This document shows, piece by piece, positions 4,715-5,209 of a stretch of DNA of 5,209 nt. The position numbers and the translations under genes were made by a program. This stretch comes from an uncultured Clostridia bacterium (GTDB lineage Bacteria; Bacillota; Clostridia; Christensenellales; Borkfalkiaceae): assembly GCA_946540675.1 (NCBI GenBank), contig CAMNIW010000105.1, positions 1 through 5,209 of the forward strand, given 5' to 3'. The notes beneath the pieces are model-generated. The model saw nothing but the letters and a program-made list of their open reading frames with translations. It made no database searches and was not told where the DNA came from. How positions within the stretch are numbered: the first letter of the stretch is position 1; the number at the start of each line of letters is the position of its first letter.

Positions 4715-5209
4715 TCAAAAAATCACTTTTACGGTAAATTCCCCGTCGCGTTCGGAAAACGCCGATATAGTCGCTTTGTGTTTTTCGGCGATCTCTTCGG
4801 CTATCGAAAGCCCTATTCCGCTGCCGTCGACAAAAGACGCTCTCGACGCGTCCGAGCGGTAAAACCTTTCGAAACACTCGTTATGTTCTCCCGCCTTGAC
4901 GCCGTCGGCGTCGTTGGTCACGGTGAAGGTCGGTTTTTGTCCGCCCGTAAGGTCGGCTTTTACAAACGATAAGGAGTACTTCGTCGCGTTGTCGAATAGT
5001 ACGGAGAGAAGTTCCCTTACCGACTTTTCGTCGCCAGAAATACTCACGTCGTCTTCAAACGCGAATTCGGCTTTTTTGCCCGCGTTTTCTATCGCCGACA
5101 GGAAAAATCCGCCCACGTCCGCCGCCGCGTCCGACAAAGAAAATGTCGTAAATACGGTTTTTTCGGAATTTTCGTCGAGTTTTGCGAGCGCGGTAAGGTT
5201 TTTCACCAT
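4715..5209 (-). CDS. Sensor histidine kinase, C-terminal part (5' end beyond the window)
   Basis: This is the C-terminal 164 residues of a two-component sensor kinase, ending at TGA (complement of 4715-4717). The visible part starts in the second helix of the dimerisation domain (MVKNLTALAKLDE). It continues into a HATPase_c ATP-binding domain with an N box (ELLSVLFDNATKYS, 66-79), G1 region (NDADGV, 99-104), F box (FERFYRSD, 113-120) and G2 box (GSGIGLS, 129-135), and ends in TISAFSERDGEFTVKVIF. The Met at the window edge is internal: the phosphorylated His of the H box, the membrane segments and the sensor domain must all lie upstream, beyond 5209. In G1 the first Gly of the usual DxGxG is Ala101. 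The partner response regulator is not in the window; it is usually encoded just upstream of such a kinase. The signal cannot be inferred. Confidence 0.9.
   Translation of the reverse strand: MVKNLTALAKLDENSEKTVFTTFSLSDAAADVGGFFLSAIENAGKKAEFAFEDDVSISGDEKSVRELLSVLFDNATKYSLSFVKADLTGGQKPTFTVTNDADGVKAGEHNECFERFYRSDASRASFVDGSGIGLSIAEEIAEKHKATISAFSERDGEFTVKVIF

Noticed and set aside
5207..5209. ATG at the right edge as start of the kinase gene
   Set aside because: Starting there would give a protein without H box or sensor region. The Met falls inside the second dimerisation helix, so it is internal.

Overview
The window looks like a piece of chromosome from an uncultured anaerobic member of the Bacillota (Clostridia-like, possibly gut or rumen). 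This placement rests on three things: a BspA-type leucine-rich-repeat protein, a clostridial-looking pyruvate kinase without the extra C-terminal domain, and a Clostridia-style sensor kinase tail. Base composition is moderate, with many ATA and AGA/AGG codons in both plus-strand genes. The placement is an inference and is not certain below phylum.

Layout. Positions 1-2163 (+) hold the last 720 codons of a large LRR_5/BspA-like repeat protein whose start lies off the left edge. A textbook intrinsic terminator (2177-2210) closes it. A 186-bp gap then carries a good sigma-A-type promoter, and a 6+6 bp inverted repeat sits just upstream of that promoter. The gap leads into pyk, a complete 470-aa pyruvate kinase (2350-3762, +). 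At the right edge, 4715-5209 (-) holds the C-terminal 164 residues of a sensor histidine kinase whose N-terminal part lies off the right edge.

The 952 bp between pyk and the convergent kinase gene (3763-4714) contain no credible gene. They are almost entirely palindromic and direct repeats. Two MITE/REP-like elements (3938-4052 and 4153-4276) have TGTCATTnnGAG termini facing each other and hairpin-bearing ends. A 123-bp near-identical direct repeat occurs 243 bp apart (3797-3919 and 4040-4162). Several solo TGTCATTGC units are scattered through the gap. A different GTCATCCTGAG-type repeat lies near 4294. A 34-bp hairpin-containing repeat occurs twice (4439-4472, 4489-4522). Finally, a tandemly duplicated 57-bp hairpin (4549-4661) is likely to be the bidirectional terminator between the convergent genes.

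The three genes do not form a pathway or an operon: the first is terminated before pyk, pyk has its own promoter, and the kinase is on the other strand. The most notable part of the window is the dense, layered repeat cluster between two ordinary genes. Its boundaries suggest repeated insertion and recombination at the TGTCATTGCG terminus. I saw no mobilising enzyme, CRISPR array, tRNA or rRNA.
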